Positions 45,259 through 55,353 are shown, counted from the stretch's first letter. The stretch is DNA of 64,000 nt from Splendidivirga corallicola (GCA_030442035.1 JAUJEA010000005.1:310001-374000), one strand, 5' to 3'. Numbers and translations are program-made. The notes: a model not told the origin generated them from the sequence alone.

Positions 45259-47511
45259 ATGGACTATCTGGAACATTTAAATGAACCACAAAGAGAAGGT
45301 GTCATCAACACCGAAGGCCCCTGTATGATCATCGCTGGAGCGGGATCAGGGAAAACCAGAGTTTTAACCATGCGCATTGCTCATCTTATTCAATCCAAAA
45401 ATGTAGACCCCTTTAACATTCTTGCCCTCACTTTTACAAATAAGGCTGCAAAAGAAATGAGAGACAGGATCGAGGGGGTTGTCGGAACAGAGGCACGCAA
45501 TCTTTGGATGGGAACATTTCATTCAATCTTCGCAAGAATTCTCAGAACAGAAGCTGATAAACTCGGTTATCCAAGTAATTTTACAATTTATGATACCGAC
45601 GATTCAAAGTCGCTTATAAAGAATATTGTAAAGGAAATGGGCCTGGATGATAAGGTCTATAAGCCCAATGGTGTTCTTAATCGAATATCCGGAGCTAAAA
45701 ACAGACTCATTTCATGGCAGGAATATCTGAGAAATCCAATTTACAAAGCGGATGATGAAAGTGCCATGAAACCGGAATTAGGCAATATTTACAGAACCTA
45801 TGTTGATCGTTGTTTTAAAGCTTCAGCAATGGATTTTGATGATCTGCTGTTCAATACAAATGTATTATTCCGGGATCATCCTGACACGCTCAACAAATAT
45901 CAGCAGAGATTCCAGTATGTCCTGGTGGACGAATTTCAAGACACAAATATTTCCCAATATCTTATTACAAAAAAGATTGCTGCTGTTCGTCAGAATATTT
46001 GTGTTGTAGGAGACGATGCACAAAGTATCTATGCTTTCCGGGGGGCTGATATACAGAATATTCTAAATTTCGAAAAGGATTATGCAGATCTGAGAATCAT
46101 TAAGCTCGAGCAAAATTACCGGTCCACACAAAATATTGTCAACGCGGCCAATTCCGTTATCAATAAAAACAGAGCCCAGCTCAAAAAAAATGTTTGGACT
46201 TCAAATGACATAGGTGATCAAATAGAATTGCTGAAGGCGACCTCTGATAATGAAGAAGGAAAATTAGTGGCTTCTTCCATATTTGAGGAGAAAATGCATC
46301 ACCAGCTTACCAACAATGATTTTGCTGTTCTCTATCGGACCAACAGTCAATCAAGGGCCATAGAAGAAGCGCTCCGAAGGATGAGTATTAAGTATAAGAT
46401 CATTGGTGGATTGTCATTTTATCAACGAAAGGAAATCAAAGATATCCTTGCCTATTTAAGATTTGTAATTAATCAAAATGACGAGCAAGCTCTGCGGAGA
46501 ATTATCAATCTTCCCAAACGAGGAATTGGTACGGCAACGGTTGATAAACTTGTTGTAGCGGCCTACGACCATGAACTCTCTTTATGGGATGTTATAAGCA
46601 ATATTGGCCAATTCATTGGCGGTAGATCCGCTAATGCCATTACCCAATTTGCAACTATGATCAAGGCATTTAAAGTAGAAACGGAAAGAAAGGATGCTTT
46701 TGAAGCTTCCAGCTATATCGCAAAAAATTCCGGATTGCTTCGTGAACTTTATGAGGACAAAACCATCGAGGGACTAAGCAGGTACGAAAACGTTCAAGAG
46801 CTTTTAAATGCCATCAAGGAATTTGTTGTCAATCCTGAAAATGAAGACAAAAGTTTGGGTGCATTCTTGCAGGAAGTAGCATTGATCACTTCCGTGGATG
46901 AAAGCGACAAAGATAATATGGATGCTGTCACGCTAATGACCATCCACATGGCCAAGGGATTGGAATTCAAAAATGTTTATGTCGTTGGGATGGAGGAAGA
47001 TCTGTTCCCTTCACAAATGATGTTGAGCAGCCGGGCGGATCTGGAGGAAGAGCGAAGGTTATTTTATGTAGCCATAACCCGTGCAAAACGAAGGCTATAT
47101 TTGTCTTATGCACTCAATCGCTATAGATTCGGAAGATTAAAAACATGTGAGCCAAGCCGCTTCCTGGAGGATGTTGATCCCGAGTACATTAAAGTCAATA
47201 AACTTTCAAGAAGTCGTGATTTGCAAGTATCCACCAATAGTAATCTGGGATATACAAAGAACTTTATCAATAGTGTAAAACAACCTGTAAATCAACCAAC
47301 AAGAAAAATCCACAGACCGAGTGCAGATTTTGTACCGAGCGATATATCGAAACTAGCTGAGGGAATGAAAGTTGAACATGCCAAATTCGGATTTGGTGTG
47401 GTGACCAGAATGGATATTCAGGGTGCTAACAAAAAAGCCAAAGTCAATTTTGAAAATCATGGAGAAAAGACACTTTTATTAAGTTTTGCCAAGCTTAAAA
47501 TTTTGTCATAA
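45259..47511 (+). CDS. UvrD/PcrA-type superfamily 1 DNA helicase
   Basis: This 750-residue 3'-5' DNA helicase is for repair and replication. Motif I is IAGAGSGKTRVL, motif Ia TFTNKAAKEM, motif II VDEFQDTN, motif III GDDAQSIYAFRGA, motif V VTLMTIHMAKGLEF and motif VI LFYVAITRAKRRLYLS. The C-terminal Tudor-like end (KVEHAKFGFGVVTRM) is the PcrA type. I chose ATG 45259, giving MDYLEHLNEPQREGV, close to family starts. A TTG at 45226 would add eleven residues. Confidence 0.94.
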   Translation: MDYLEHLNEPQREGVINTEGPCMIIAGAGSGKTRVLTMRIAHLIQSKNVDPFNILALTFTNKAAKEMRDRIEGVVGTEARNLWMGTFHSIFARILRTEADKLGYPSNFTIYDTDDSKSLIKNIVKEMGLDDKVYKPNGVLNRISGAKNRLISWQEYLRNPIYKADDESAMKPELGNIYRTYVDRCFKASAMDFDDLLFNTNVLFRDHPDTLNKYQQRFQYVLVDEFQDTNISQYLITKKIAAVRQNICVVGDDAQSIYAFRGADIQNILNFEKDYADLRIIKLEQNYRSTQNIVNAANSVINKNRAQLKKNVWTSNDIGDQIELLKATSDNEEGKLVASSIFEEKMHHQLTNNDFAVLYRTNSQSRAIEEALRRMSIKYKIIGGLSFYQRKEIKDILAYLRFVINQNDEQALRRIINLPKRGIGTATVDKLVVAAYDHELSLWDVISNIGQFIGGRSANAITQFATMIKAFKVETERKDAFEASSYIAKNSGLLRELYEDKTIEGLSRYENVQELLNAIKEFVVNPENEDKSLGAFLQEVALITSVDESDKDNMDAVTLMTIHMAKGLEFKNVYVVGMEEDLFPSQMMLSSRADLEEERRLFYVAITRAKRRLYLSYALNRYRFGRLKTCEPSRFLEDVDPEYIKVNKLSRSRDLQVSTNSNLGYTKNFINSVKQPVNQPTRKIHRPSADFVPSDISKLAEGMKVEHAKFGFGVVTRMDIQGANKKAKVNFENHGEKTLLLSFAKLKILS

Positions 47512-47689
47512 GGCGTGGATATAGAATGAATGTAAATCATGAGGTAAGGAATGGTGAAATAAATAAAGGTTTGAGTCAATCAATTTTAAATACCACTAGT
47601 CCTTACAAGGAAAAAAGACTTTATTTTTAATATTAATGATAATTAGATTTATATTTATAAGTCTATAAACGAAAGGATCATAAAAGCTT

Positions 47690-48334
47690 ATGAATGAATA
47701 TAATACGCAAAGGCCAAGGCTTATATTGAAGGAGTATGGAAGAAACATACAGAAATTGGCGGAATACTTAAACACAGTGGAAGATCCCGAAAAAAGAAAT
47801 CTGTATGCATCGACCTTGGTTGAGCTTATGCGTCAAATCAATCCAAATATTAAGGATAACAACGAGTACACACAAAAATTATGGGATGATCTTATCATCA
47901 TGTCGGATTTCACATTGGATATCGAAAGTCCCTACCCTATCCCAGAAAGAGATGTTCTGATAAAAAAGCCGGAAAGACTTATTTATAAAGATTATCGGTT
48001 AAAATATAAACACTACGGAAGGAATATCGAACTCATCATTGAAAAGGCTGTTGCCTGTGAAGATCCTGAAGAAAGGGAAGCCATGATCATTTACATTGGC
48101 AAAATTATGAAAACCTTCTACGGTACATGGAACAAGGAGGTAGTAAGTGATGATGTCATCATTGATCATATCAAAGAGCTTTCGAAAAACAAACTGGACA
48201 TCGATTCTCAAAAAGTTAAGGACAATAATCTCTTTGAAGTGCTCTATAAAGAAAGAAAGAGCAATGGTGGCGGTGGCAGCAATAGCAGCAATGGTGGTAA
48301 AAACCGACGGTCAGGAAAAAGACGGAAAAATTAA
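47690..48334 (+). CDS. DUF4290 family protein
   Basis: This 214-residue soluble helical protein of DUF4290, a Bacteroidota family, begins NEYNTQRPRLILKEYGRNIQ. Its internal repeat KHYGRNIELIIEKAVACEDPEERE echoes KEYGRNIQKLAEYLNTVEDPEKR, so the protein has two related halves. The last 25 residues are Gly/Ser/Asn-rich and end in basic residues (KNRRSGKRRKN), a possible nucleic-acid-binding tail. The stop codon overlaps the murA start by one base, indicating coupling to cell-wall synthesis. Function is unknown. Confidence 0.88.
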   Translation: MNEYNTQRPRLILKEYGRNIQKLAEYLNTVEDPEKRNLYASTLVELMRQINPNIKDNNEYTQKLWDDLIIMSDFTLDIESPYPIPERDVLIKKPERLIYKDYRLKYKHYGRNIELIIEKAVACEDPEEREAMIIYIGKIMKTFYGTWNKEVVSDDVIIDHIKELSKNKLDIDSQKVKDNNLFEVLYKERKSNGGGGSNSSNGGKNRRSGKRRKN

Positions 48335-49641
48335 TGGCTTCTTTTATCATTAATGGAGGAAATCGCTTGCAGGGTGAGATTGTTCCTCAAGGGGCAAAAA
48401 ATGAAGCCCTCCAAATTATAAGTGCCACATTACTCACAGAAGAAAAGGTCACAATACATAACATTCCGAACATCAGGGATGTTAATAAACTCATAGATCT
48501 TCTTAAATCATTGGGGGTGGAGGTTGAAAAGCTTGGAGAAGAGTCCTATGCTTTTACGGCCAAGAATATCGATCTGTCCATACTTGAAACCAAGGAATTT
48601 AAGGTAAGTGCATCTTCTCTACGAGGCTCCATCATGATTGTTGGGCCACTCTTGGCAAGATTTGGAAAGGCTAAAATACCTAAACCGGGAGGGGATAAAA
48701 TTGGTCGAAGGAGGTTGGATACTCACTTTATTGGCCTTCAAAAGCTGGGAGCCAAGTTTGTTTACCATCCGGAAGATTCCTTCTATCATATTGATGCAAC
48801 CAACTTAAAAGGTAGTTATATCCTATTGGACGAGGCCTCCGTAACAGGCACTGCGAACATCATCATGGCCGCCTGTTTGGCTGATGGAACAACGGTTTTG
48901 TATAATGCGGCATGCGAACCTTATGTTCAGCAATTGTGCCACATGCTCAATCGTATGGGAGCGAAGATCAGCGGAATTGGTTCCAACCTGTTAACCATTG
49001 AGGGAGTCTCTTCATTAAAAGGAACAGAGCATAGATTGCTGCCTGATATGATCGAGATAGGCAGTTTTATTGGTATGGCTGCCATGACTCAATCAGAATT
49101 GACTATTAAAAATGCCGCGGTTGATCAACTTGGTCTGATACCGGAAGTATTTAGTAGAATGGGTATTCAAATGGAGATACACCATGATGATATTAAAATT
49201 CCGGCCCAGGATAACTATGAAATCGAAAGTTTCATAGATGGTTCGATTATGACCGTTGCAGATGCCATCTGGCCCGGTTTTACACCTGACCTGTTGAGCA
49301 TCATTTTGGTTGTGGCCACACAGGCAAAAGGGACCGTATTGGTCCATCAAAAAATGTTTGAAAGCAGATTATTCTTTGTAGATAAATTAATTGATATGGG
49401 GGCACAGATCATTTTATGTGACCCTCACAGAGCCACCGTCATCGGGTTAAACAGGAAACATGCCCTTAGAGGAATCCGAATGACATCCCCTGATATTCGA
49501 GCTGGGGTATCTCTTCTCATTGCAGCGCTTTCAGCTGAAGGAGAAAGTATCATTGATAATGTCGAGCAAATTGATCGTGGCTATCAGAACATTGACATTA
49601 GACTGAATCAATTGGGCGCCGACATTACGAGGATTAATTAA
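48334..49641 (+). CDS. murA: UDP-GlcNAc 1-carboxyvinyltransferase MurA (Asp variant)
   Basis: This 435-residue enzyme catalyses the first committed step of peptidoglycan synthesis, transferring enolpyruvate to UDP-GlcNAc. Motifs include GAKNEALQI, the loop KIPKPGGDKIGRRRLDTH and RAGVSLLIAALSAEG. The loop residue that is Cys115 in E. coli is Asp here (D121). Such Asp forms are known from fosfomycin-insensitive species. Length and all other core regions are normal. ATG overlaps the DUF4290 stop (TAATG). Confidence 0.95.
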   Translation: MASFIINGGNRLQGEIVPQGAKNEALQIISATLLTEEKVTIHNIPNIRDVNKLIDLLKSLGVEVEKLGEESYAFTAKNIDLSILETKEFKVSASSLRGSIMIVGPLLARFGKAKIPKPGGDKIGRRRLDTHFIGLQKLGAKFVYHPEDSFYHIDATNLKGSYILLDEASVTGTANIIMAACLADGTTVLYNAACEPYVQQLCHMLNRMGAKISGIGSNLLTIEGVSSLKGTEHRLLPDMIEIGSFIGMAAMTQSELTIKNAAVDQLGLIPEVFSRMGIQMEIHHDDIKIPAQDNYEIESFIDGSIMTVADAIWPGFTPDLLSIILVVATQAKGTVLVHQKMFESRLFFVDKLIDMGAQIILCDPHRATVIGLNRKHALRGIRMTSPDIRAGVSLLIAALSAEGESIIDNVEQIDRGYQNIDIRLNQLGADITRIN

Positions 49642-49659
49642 TATTCTTGTGACACCATC

Positions 49660-50574
49660 ATGGACCCTAAAATTCTGCAGTTCAATGCAAAATTTTATTT
49701 AATTCTATTAATATCATTTGCATTAGGGGTAAATAATTATGCCCAAATTAACAATCCCGAAATTGAATTGATCGATATCAAGCAATTGCACGGGGATCAT
49801 AAAAATCAATTTGACCTTAGCGGTATCGTTCAGACCAACAACAAATTATATGTGGTAGCTAACCAACATTGGAACAATTATATCTATGAAATTGAGTTGA
49901 AAGGCGATTTTTGGAATATAAAAAATTCAGTTCCTCTGGGACTCACTGATCCCATTGCGCTGGAAGGTTTAGACTACTACAACAATGGTTTTTATATCAT
50001 CAATGAAAAGGGTAACCTCATCTATGTTCTCGCTCACAACGGAAAAATGACCTTTGTGAATGTGGATTATTCAAATGTCGAAAGCAATTTAGCAAGTCAT
50101 ATTAAAAATGCAGGTCTGAGCGCTATAGCCATCAATGATCAGGATACTTTGTTATACCTTTCAAAAAGGAATAATTCAAGGTACCTGATTGAAGTAGATC
50201 TGAATCATGGAAAAGTAAATGAATTGTTTGATGTTCCTGAGAGTGAAGGGCGTAATTTCTGTGATATGAAATTTGAAAATAATTTTCTGTATTTACTGGA
50301 CTCCAGAAATGATGATATCATTAAACTGGATATCAAGACTAAAGAGATAATTAACAAGGTAAGCTATAGAAAAAGCAGTACAACTTTGGAAGGAAAGATT
50401 TTGGAAAAACAATCTCAATTCGGCGCAGCCGGAGCTTTGTTATTAACTAAAAATGAAATCTGGATTGGAATCGATGATCGAACGGGCAGAGCTCCAAGAA
50501 CAACGGACAATGAAGGTATCGGATCTGTAAACAGACCGGCTATCCTGAGATTCAAAAGACCTTCATGGTTTTGA
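49660..50574 (+). CDS. Exported propeller-like (SdiA-regulated/phytase-like) protein
   Basis: This 304-residue protein has an N-terminal signal (FALGVNNYAQ end). The mature part is beta-rich with repeated blade-like segments: NKLYVVANQHWNNYIYEIE, IALEGLDYYNNGFYIINEKG, NFLYLLDSRNDDIIKLD and EIWIGIDDRTGR. The ALEGLDYY and EGRNFCDM regions resemble the SdiA-regulated and esterase-like phytase group. Activity is not assigned. It lies 18 bp after murA and may be cotranscribed. Confidence 0.7.
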   Translation: MDPKILQFNAKFYLILLISFALGVNNYAQINNPEIELIDIKQLHGDHKNQFDLSGIVQTNNKLYVVANQHWNNYIYEIELKGDFWNIKNSVPLGLTDPIALEGLDYYNNGFYIINEKGNLIYVLAHNGKMTFVNVDYSNVESNLASHIKNAGLSAIAINDQDTLLYLSKRNNSRYLIEVDLNHGKVNELFDVPESEGRNFCDMKFENNFLYLLDSRNDDIIKLDIKTKEIINKVSYRKSSTTLEGKILEKQSQFGAAGALLLTKNEIWIGIDDRTGRAPRTTDNEGIGSVNRPAILRFKRPSWF

Positions 50575-50940
50575 TAGCAAAAAACAAATCAGCTTTCAGG
50601 GATAAAAACTTAAGATATCAGCCATTGGCATAACTTTTTGTTTTATCACAAAGTTAGCTGACGGCCGATCATTTAGTTTATGATCTTAAATCGTTAAAGC
50701 TTTCTTCTTTGATCTTCAGCATCTCACTAAGATCCAATTATCCCGGGCATCTCTTTTTCACTCAAAGAATCACACTCCTCACCCCCTTTTTATCGAAAAT
50801 CCAAAAAAAGTTGACAAAATTCAAAATAGTCATTATGTTTGAAGTGTATTAGTTAAATAGTACACTAATTAAGAGTATCTGTCACTGATTTTAACCTTTT
50901 ATGTAAAACTGTTGTCTAACTGTCCGATTAGAATAATAAA
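50575..50940. other. Spacer upstream of the transport cluster
   Basis: This is a 366-bp AT-rich spacer. Its right half holds the promoter listed separately, followed by a leader with imperfectly repeated TTAGT/ACTAA words. No terminator of the murA operon and no RNA gene are evident in the left half. Confidence 0.5.
50811..50841 (+). promoter_or_regulatory. Bacteroidota-type promoter of the ABC/efflux cluster
   Basis: TTG (50811-50813) and TATGTTTG (50834-50841) are separated by 20 nt, a good match to the phylum pattern. TATGTTTG matches TAnnTTTG exactly. Transcription should start near 50848, leaving a leader of about 90 nt to the small ORF or 210 nt to the ABC ATPase gene. Confidence 0.65.
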
Positions 50941-51090
50941 TTGGAAAACATTTTTTTACTTATAGCCAACACACCATCAATTGGTGGCGAAATTGAAAAG
51001 ATAGCTTTAAGGTTGAAAGAAATTTATAAGAGCATTAGACCAGAATACATCGTGTTGATTTATGAAGATTGCAATACAGGATTTGTCTAA
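50941..51090 (+). CDS. Possible 49-residue leader peptide or small protein
   Basis: A TTG-initiated frame encodes a 49-residue peptide starting MENIFLLIANTPSIGGEIEK and ending DCNTGFV. An in-frame TAG four codons upstream fixes the beginning. The composition (hydrophobic start, amphipathic Lys/Glu helix) looks coding-like. The last 29 bp overlap the ABC ATPase start in another frame, so it could couple translation. No family is recognised, and chance is possible at this size. Confidence 0.3.
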   Translation: MENIFLLIANTPSIGGEIEKIALRLKEIYKSIRPEYIVLIYEDCNTGFV

Positions 51091-51955
51091 AATATATCCC
51101 AATGGACACAAGGCGCTCAGCCATGTGAACCTGGAAATTGAACGTGGCATGTTTGGGCTATTAGGACCAAATGGAGCCGGTAAATCCAGCTTGATGAGGA
51201 TATTGGTAACCCTACAAGAATATAGTAGCGGAAATATCAAGATCAATGGCCTTGACATTAACAAGAAGCGGAAACAAATCAGAAAGTTAATTGGCTATTT
51301 ACCACAAGATTTCACTTTTTTCTCAAAACTCAAGACCTGGGAATTTTTGGACTACGCAGCACAATTGTCTGGTAAAACCAGACGAAAGGAAAGAAGGCTT
51401 GCTGTTGAAGAGATGCTGGAACAGGTAGGGCTATTTAATGTCCGAAACAGATTGGCCAATAAACTTTCCGGGGGGATGAAACGCCGCCTTGGTATAGCAC
51501 AAACACTGATCGGAGATCCCGAGGTTATTGTCATTGATGAACCAACCACCGGCCTTGACCCGGAAGAAAGGATCAGGTTTAGAAACATTCTCTCCAATTT
51601 GAGTCAGAAGGATGTAGCCATTATATTATCGACTCATATCGTTGGAGATATATCCAGTACCTGTAGCAATATGGCCCTACTACACAAAGGAGAGGTGGTA
51701 TTCAAAGGGGCTCCGGAAGAACTGATCCAGCAAGCAAAAGGACATGTCTGGCAATTACAGGTGACTGATCAGGAATTTAATGAGCTTAAGGATCAGTATC
51801 CAATCGTTTCCACCATTCCATCAGTCGGACAATGGGAAATTCAATTGTTGGCTGATAAACTGGAAGGTATGGATGCTGTCAATATTGCTCCAAATTTGGA
51901 GCATGCATATGTCTATTTTATGCAAAACAAGTTAAATGTGTCACTTAACACATAG
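51062..51955 (+). CDS. ABC transporter ATPase
   Basis: This 297-residue ABC ATPase has Walker A LLGPNGAGKSS (about 34-44), Q-loop YLPQDF, signature LSGGMKRRLGIAQ, Walker B VIVIDEPTTGLDP and the switch His in STHIVGD. After the core, about 80 residues form a C-terminal extension (HVWQLQVTDQEFNEL...). This is the type that partners ABC-2 permeases. The permease gene lies 62 bp downstream. Confidence 0.93.
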   Translation: MKIAIQDLSKIYPNGHKALSHVNLEIERGMFGLLGPNGAGKSSLMRILVTLQEYSSGNIKINGLDINKKRKQIRKLIGYLPQDFTFFSKLKTWEFLDYAAQLSGKTRRKERRLAVEEMLEQVGLFNVRNRLANKLSGGMKRRLGIAQTLIGDPEVIVIDEPTTGLDPEERIRFRNILSNLSQKDVAIILSTHIVGDISSTCSNMALLHKGEVVFKGAPEELIQQAKGHVWQLQVTDQEFNELKDQYPIVSTIPSVGQWEIQLLADKLEGMDAVNIAPNLEHAYVYFMQNKLNVSLNT

Positions 51956-52017
51956 TGAAGTTAAAAGACACAATAAAAGACTAAGAAACAATATAGAAAG
52001 ATTGATTTGATTAAATA

Positions 52018-55000
52018 ATGTTCTCTTTCAGAAATATCGCCATTATTTCAAAATACGAAATGAAAGTACTTTGGAGAAGTTGGTTTTTCCGGATCTTTTC
52101 CGCTCTCATCATCCTGGTACTGGTATTTTTCAACATTGGTTCCTATTTCGTCCCCAATGCCCGGTGGGCTCAGAAGGCCATTACTTGGAGTGTTCCCTAC
52201 GGCAATATGATCATTCTCAATGTTATACAGGCTGTTGTCTTGGTATTTCTTGCCACAGGTATCATCAAAAAAAATAAGAAACTTGATACCAACGAGGTAT
52301 TTTTTGTGCGTCCTCTATCCAATGCAGATTATGTGTTGGGAAAAGCTTTTGCCATTTTCAGGTTGTTTTTCTGGCTGAACCTTGCTGTCCTGCTTGTTGC
52401 ACTTACCTTTAACAGCGTCACCACCGATGCAAAGCTGAATCTTTTAGGTTATGTGATATACCCTTTGATCACCAGTTTGCCTACCATTTTTTTCATTACA
52501 GGGCTGTCCTTCCTTGTCATAACAGTATTAAAAAATCAGGCGGTCAGCATTGTTATATTGCTTGGATTCATCGGTTCGGCCCTTATTTACTTCCAGGACA
52601 AGTATTATTTTCTATTGGATTACATGGCCTTCAGATTTCCTATCATGCAATCTGATATTGTTGGTTTTAGCAATCTGGAAAAAATTCTGAATCACAGGGC
52701 TATCTATACAATGCTGGGAATCACTTTTCTAACAGGAACCATTTTCTTTATAGCGAGACTACCCCAGTCGAGACTTGGCAAAGCCTTATCAGGATTAATT
52801 TCCATATTGCTTCTGGCCATTTCCGGTGCCTTCATTTTTTCATACCTTTCCAGGGAGTGGCGTGAGCAAGACTTAAAAAAAGAGCTTATCGCTCTCAACA
52901 ACGAATTAAGCATCCGGGAAAATATTGATATTCTTGCTAATGATATAACCTTACATCATCGCGGCAAGAATATAAGTTGTTTCGTCAACCTCGTTATACA
53001 AAATAATACTGATCGCCCCTTAGATTCTTATTTCTTAACACTGAATCCGGGACTAGAGGTAACACAGATCCTAAAGAAACAAGCTCCCCTGAACTTTGAA
53101 AGGGATCTTCATGCAATTATCATTAAACCGGATGCCATATTAGAAACCGGTGAAAAGGACACCATACAGCTTGATTACCACGGAACTATCCTGGAGGCTG
53201 CCACTTATCTGGATATCGATTCAATAAGAAGAAAACAGCCTTACAGACAATACCTATACAATATTGAAAAGCGATCCGCCTTTTTACAATCTGATTATGT
53301 GCTACTAACTGAGGGGGCGCAATGGTACCCTTCAACCAATCCAGGATACAACACGGTAAATCCTTCTCTTAACGTTAAACCCTTTATACAATTTAGCCTA
53401 ACGGTCAATACGGCGAGTAATCTGACAGCCATTTCACAGGGCAAAATGGAACAGCATGAAGCAGGAAGTTTTTCATTTCAACCTGAGAATTTGCTATCAC
53501 AAATATCATTGACCATTGGTAAATACACCAAGAAAAGTGTTGTAGTGGATTCCGTGGAATATAGCTTGTACAACCACCCACAAAATGATTATTACCAGGA
53601 GTACTTTGATGAAGTGAATAGCGATACGCTAGCCATGGTTATCAGAGAACTCAGGCAGACTTATGAACAGATACAAGGTTTAAAATATCCATTTAAGAGA
53701 TTATCTCTGGTAGAAGCACCCATACATTTTTATGCGTACTCAAGATTATGGAACAATCATCAAGCCTATATCCAGCCCGAAATGGTATTGCTCCCGGAAA
53801 AGGGAGGGTCGATCAGGGAGGCCGATTTTAAAAGACAATTCAGAACCCTTGCCAGGCAATCGAGAAATAACAATGAAGTATTAAACAAGAAAGAAAGACA
53901 GATCCGAATATTCGAGACCTTCATCAAAGTGGTTTTGACGCGTCAATCTAATGGTCAGCGGTTTTTCTTTTCCGATAATAACAGAGAAATCGCTAACTAC
54001 TCCTTACACCCTAATTTGTATTGGTACGTAGGAGGGATCCAAAGTAAAAAATGGCCATTGTTAAACAAAAACCTGGCTTCCTTCCTGAGCCGTGATATAG
54101 CAAGAGGTTCAAACGATATTTCAAGGAATCTTAGCGGTATTTCATTTGAGGAGTCATGCAATCAACTCATCCAGGAGAAGAAACTGAACGAAATCTTGTC
54201 AGCTGAAGAGGATTGGAATAAAAAAGTACAGGTAATCAAAGCCAAGGGAGATTATTTATTCACTTATCTCGAACATTTTATTGGGCAGGAGCAATTCAAA
54301 ACTTTTGTATCAGATCTGTTAAATCAAAATAGATTCAGGCTGGTTGATTATGAAGATTTCCGAAATGAACTACTAAGGCAATTCGGTATCGACATCGATC
54401 CAATTATACAACAAACCTATGAACAGATTTCCCTTCCTGCTTTCTCTGTGGCGGAGGTAAAAGGATATCAGGTCAGAGACGGGGACAGAAATCGTTATCA
54501 GGTTAAATTTAAGCTAAACAACCTGGGAGAAACTCCCGGAATCCTAAAACTTAAATTCAACTATGGCAGAGAACAACGAAGATTTGGCATTACCCAACCT
54601 CAAGTAGAAGATAATGCTAACGTACGACTAGTATTCCTTGAAGGCAAACAAAGCAAGGAAATAGGTTTTGTGTTGGATTCTGAGCCGAGTAGGCTGATTG
54701 TTAATACGCTTATTTCCAAAAACATTCCTTCTCAGATAAATGTACCCTTTCAAAAGTTTGTTCTGAATGAAAGAGCCATTCCATTTGAAAGGGAAGTAGT
54801 TGTTAAGGGGGAACAGTTCGAAAATTCATTTGAGATTCTTGTCGACAATGAAGATCCTGGGTTCAGCACTTCCGGTCCTATTCGTGAGACCTACCTCAAA
54901 AAACTGATCAATGAAAGAAGTAAAGAAAATCAACAGAAATACCATGGTAAATGGAGAAGTTCATCTCAAAGATGGAGAGCAACAACCGGATCGGAATACT

Positions 55001-55353
55001 ATGGTGATTTTGTCCGATCTGCACACTTTATCAGATCAGGGAAAGGGGAAAAGATAGCCAAATGGTCCGCTGAAATCAAGGAAAATGGCTACTATGATGT
55101 ATACATATACCTTGGTGCCACAGGACAAACATTCAGATCGAGAGACGGAAGAAGAGAGAGCCAGATCTATCACTACACTGTGTATCATGATGATGGAAAA
55201 GATGAAATTACCATAGATTTTTCTAATGCCTCACCAGGATGGAATTTGTTGGGTGCTTATTATCTGTCGAAAGGTAATGCACGAATTGAATTGACCAATG
55301 AATCCAATGCATGGCAAGTGTATGCCGATGCAGTAAAATGGGTGAAGCAATGA
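52018..55353 (+). CDS. ABC-2 permease fused to M1-like and golvesin-like domains
   Basis: This is a 1111-residue membrane protein. Six or seven membrane helices (about residues 15-285) form an ABC-2 permease domain working with the upstream ATPase. A long extracytoplasmic part follows, with segments like the M1-peptidase-associated domain (FKRLSLVEAPIHFYAYSR, AYIQPEMVLLPEKGG). No HExxH zinc motif is present, so it is probably not a peptidase. The last 178 residues (about 934-1111) resemble the golvesin/xanthan-lyase beta-sandwich, with VDNEDPGFS, FVRSAHFIRSG, LLGAYYLSKG and YADAVKWV. The substrate is unknown; an envelope or carbohydrate-linked role is possible. Confidence 0.82.
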   Translation: MFSFRNIAIISKYEMKVLWRSWFFRIFSALIILVLVFFNIGSYFVPNARWAQKAITWSVPYGNMIILNVIQAVVLVFLATGIIKKNKKLDTNEVFFVRPLSNADYVLGKAFAIFRLFFWLNLAVLLVALTFNSVTTDAKLNLLGYVIYPLITSLPTIFFITGLSFLVITVLKNQAVSIVILLGFIGSALIYFQDKYYFLLDYMAFRFPIMQSDIVGFSNLEKILNHRAIYTMLGITFLTGTIFFIARLPQSRLGKALSGLISILLLAISGAFIFSYLSREWREQDLKKELIALNNELSIRENIDILANDITLHHRGKNISCFVNLVIQNNTDRPLDSYFLTLNPGLEVTQILKKQAPLNFERDLHAIIIKPDAILETGEKDTIQLDYHGTILEAATYLDIDSIRRKQPYRQYLYNIEKRSAFLQSDYVLLTEGAQWYPSTNPGYNTVNPSLNVKPFIQFSLTVNTASNLTAISQGKMEQHEAGSFSFQPENLLSQISLTIGKYTKKSVVVDSVEYSLYNHPQNDYYQEYFDEVNSDTLAMVIRELRQTYEQIQGLKYPFKRLSLVEAPIHFYAYSRLWNNHQAYIQPEMVLLPEKGGSIREADFKRQFRTLARQSRNNNEVLNKKERQIRIFETFIKVVLTRQSNGQRFFFSDNNREIANYSLHPNLYWYVGGIQSKKWPLLNKNLASFLSRDIARGSNDISRNLSGISFEESCNQLIQEKKLNEILSAEEDWNKKVQVIKAKGDYLFTYLEHFIGQEQFKTFVSDLLNQNRFRLVDYEDFRNELLRQFGIDIDPIIQQTYEQISLPAFSVAEVKGYQVRDGDRNRYQVKFKLNNLGETPGILKLKFNYGREQRRFGITQPQVEDNANVRLVFLEGKQSKEIGFVLDSEPSRLIVNTLISKNIPSQINVPFQKFVLNERAIPFEREVVVKGEQFENSFEILVDNEDPGFSTSGPIRETYLKKLINERSKENQQKYHGKWRSSSQRWRATTGSEYYGDFVRSAHFIRSGKGEKIAKWSAEIKENGYYDVYIYLGATGQTFRSRDGRRESQIYHYTVYHDDGKDEITIDFSNASPGWNLLGAYYLSKGNARIELTNESNAWQVYADAVKWVKQ

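Noticed and set aside
52018..55353. Active M1 aminopeptidase call for the permease fusion
   Set aside because: No HExxH zinc motif is found anywhere in the protein.
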